64,000 bases of DNA from the NCBI RefSeq assembly GCF_030758295.1, contig NZ_CP132335.1:4750412-4814411 (forward strand), written 5' to 3'. The notes beneath the pieces were generated by a model that ran no database searches, had not been told where the DNA came from, and was given only the letters and a program-made list of their open reading frames with translations. Numbering within the stretch: the first letter of the stretch is position 1; each line of letters begins with the position of its first letter. The translations under genes were made by a program, and so were the position numbers. Source of the stretch: Pararhizobium sp. IMCC21322. Its GTDB lineage: Bacteria > Pseudomonadota > Alphaproteobacteria > Rhizobiales > GCA-2746425. Below are positions 62,715 to 64,000 of the stretch, one piece after another.

Positions 62715-63086
62715 ATGAATACCAAAGCACTGGCAAATGTCGTCAATCAGGTCAGACAGGCGAAAGTTCTCGATACCGAGTTATTGGCGCAAGCCATTGG
62801 TGCGATGGAACAGGCTTTCCCGGACGAGAACTTTGCTGATGCAAAACAGCTTGTCGATTTCGAACCCACAGAAGCTGTGCTGCATTTGATTGAGGCGCAT
62901 TTACCGGAATGGGCCATCACACTGAAAGGGCGCGCGGATGAAGTGGACGGAAGCTGGACATGCGCCCTGCGCAAAACTGATGCAAGCGACGACGACGCAT
63001 TTATCGGCATCGGATCAGGCCCGACGCTGCCTTTGGCGCTGCTGACGGCTGTTCTGAGAGCAAGCATTGTGCGCACCGCACGATGA
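62715..63086 (+). CDS. Small conserved-looking protein of unknown function
   Basis: The 123-residue protein starts at ATG 62715 behind GTGAGG; the longer frame to 62667 lacks such a site. An N-terminal helical half (KALANVVNQVRQAKVLDTEL in part) is followed by a beta-rich half (EWAITLKGRADEVDGSWTCALR in part) and an AFIGIGSGPTLPLALLTAVLRA helix. The second half resembles small ABA-sandwich proteins of phage and rhizobial genomes, but I cannot name a function. It is divergent from ppsA and may share the FNR box. A glycosyltransferase gene follows after 41 bases. Confidence 0.55.
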   Translation: MNTKALANVVNQVRQAKVLDTELLAQAIGAMEQAFPDENFADAKQLVDFEPTEAVLHLIEAHLPEWAITLKGRADEVDGSWTCALRKTDASDDDAFIGIGSGPTLPLALLTAVLRASIVRTAR

Positions 63087-63127
63087 AGTTCAGACTCTGG
63101 TGACACATGCGCGGAGCCTGTTGAAAC

Positions 63128-64000
63128 ATGAACGTGTTGATGTTCACCAATACGTTTACCCCGCATGTCGGCGGTGTTGCCCGAAGTGTGAGTGAATTGG
63201 CACACCAATTGCGCCAGGCGGGTGACAGCGTGCTGATTGTTGCGCCGGAATTTGAAGGAATGCCCTCGCAGGAAGACGGCGTGGTACGCATCCCCGCGTT
63301 GCAGAATTTTGGCGGCAGCGATTTTTCAGTACCGATACCACTCACCACGAATCTGTCGGACATCATCGAGGATTTTCAACCTGATATCGTTCACAGCCAT
63401 CATCCGTTCTTATTGGGTGACAGTGCCCTGCGGGCAGCCAGTTCCACGGAAACTCCGGTCATCTTCACCTATCACACGCGCTATGAATTATATGGTCACT
63501 ATGTCGCCCAGGATTCTGATCTTCTGAAACGGCTGGCACAGAGCCTGTCGATTGGCTATTGCGATCTTTGCGACGGCGTTATTGCGCCCAGCGACAGCAT
63601 TGAACGTTTTCTGCGCGCGCATTCGGTTAAAACCGAAATTGCAACCATTCCAACAGGTGTTGATACTGCAGTGTTCTGCAACGGCGTAGGCGCACACACG
63701 CGTCAGATATTTTCAATTCCCACCAAGGCCCCGCTTGTGGGCCATGTGGGCCGTCTGGCCCCTGAAAAGAACCTTGGCTTTTTGGCCGCCTCACTGGCGC
63801 TCTTTCTCAATCAGAACGCGGAAGCCCATGTTCTGATCGTGGGTGACGGGCCGTCACGCTCTCATATGTTGGAGATTTTTCGGTCGGTGAATGTTGACGA
63901 CCGTGTCCGATTTTCCGGCGTGTTACAGGGACCGGCATTGGTCGATGCTTACGCATCAATGGATGTCTTTGCCTTCACCTCCTGCTCAGAAACGCAAGGC
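63128..64000 (+). CDS. Group 4 glycosyltransferase, 5' part (cut by right edge)
   Basis: A frame opens at ATG 63128 and runs 291 codons to the window end without a stop. It has the GT-B start MNVLMFTNTFTPHVGGVARS, a FQPDIVHSHHPF segment near 85, the inter-domain VGHVGRLAPEKNLGFL near 205, VLIVGDGPSR near 235, RVRFSGVLQG near 258 and the donor-binding FTSCSETQG at the edge. This is the GT4 family (glycolipid, exopolysaccharide or trehalose-type synthases). Only the very C-terminal part is missing. Donor and acceptor are unknown. Confidence 0.85.
   Translation, partial: MNVLMFTNTFTPHVGGVARSVSELAHQLRQAGDSVLIVAPEFEGMPSQEDGVVRIPALQNFGGSDFSVPIPLTTNLSDIIEDFQPDIVHSHHPFLLGDSALRAASSTETPVIFTYHTRYELYGHYVAQDSDLLKRLAQSLSIGYCDLCDGVIAPSDSIERFLRAHSVKTEIATIPTGVDTAVFCNGVGAHTRQIFSIPTKAPLVGHVGRLAPEKNLGFLAASLALFLNQNAEAHVLIVGDGPSRSHMLEIFRSVNVDDRVRFSGVLQGPALVDAYASMDVFAFTSCSETQG

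Noticed and set aside
1-64000. Mobile elements, CRISPR arrays, tRNA or rRNA genes
   Set aside because: No transposase, integrase, spacer-repeat pattern, cloverleaf-like sequence or rRNA signature was recognised by reading. A dedicated scan could still find a weak one.

Overview
The window reads as a chromosomal stretch of an alphaproteobacterium, most likely a marine or soil member of the Hyphomicrobiales/Rhodobacterales group. The grounds are the gene families present (GlpSTPQV-like and NitT/TauT-like importers, D-apionate-lactonase-like protein, FnrL-type regulator), the moderate-to-high GC content, and the dense operons with ATGA or TGATG overlaps. No rRNA, tRNA, CRISPR array, transposase or phage gene was seen. 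The assignment is inferred from protein families, not from a marker gene.

Layout. 0-4 kb: a renalase-like flavoprotein divergent from an apparently circularly permuted photolyase/cryptochrome-like protein, then a thermonuclease and a small membrane protein. 4-11.6 kb (minus): a sugar operon with a ribose-type ABC importer, a D-apionate-lactonase-like protein, a Gfo/Idh/MocA dehydrogenase and an aldo-keto reductase. 12-18 kb: an SDR plus 3-mercaptopyruvate sulfurtransferase pair (plus), facing a GntR-linked operon (minus) that holds the pyruvate/acetaldehyde end of a meta-cleavage-type pathway. 18.6-26.6 kb: two divergent operons sharing one promoter region, with a NitT/TauT-type importer and a ureohydrolase on one side and TetR, a second ureohydrolase, two SDRs and a polysaccharide-deacetylase-fold hydrolase on the other. 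This looks like a dedicated route for a guanidino compound.

26.6-38.2 kb: a two-ATPase polyol/sugar importer, DhaK/DhaL kinase, an LsrF-like aldolase/thiolase and a RhaD-like aldolase-SDR fusion, next to a DeoR regulator. A degraded alcohol dehydrogenase tail lies at its end. 38.3-51.5 kb: an SDR, then a roughly 12-kb minus-strand operon with an amino-acid importer, a DHDPS-family lyase, two proline-racemase-family enzymes, two aldehyde dehydrogenases and a GMC oxidoreductase. This operon is headed by a remarkable 630-residue protein that fuses MerR, XRE and cupin regulatory domains to a proline-racemase domain lacking its second catalytic cysteine.

52.3-56.9 kb: a spermidine/putrescine-type importer whose first gene appears to start at CTG. 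57-63 kb: an anaerobic-type group comprising arginine deiminase, an FNR-type regulator, a broken CBS-domain gene, a host-attachment-family protein, PEP synthase and a small unknown protein. Two perfect TTGAT-N4-ATCAA boxes precede arginine deiminase and PEP synthase. The window ends inside a group 4 glycosyltransferase gene.

The most novel candidates are the MerR-XRE-cupin-proline-racemase fusion regulator and its imino-acid operon, the double-ureohydrolase cluster, and the permuted photolyase.
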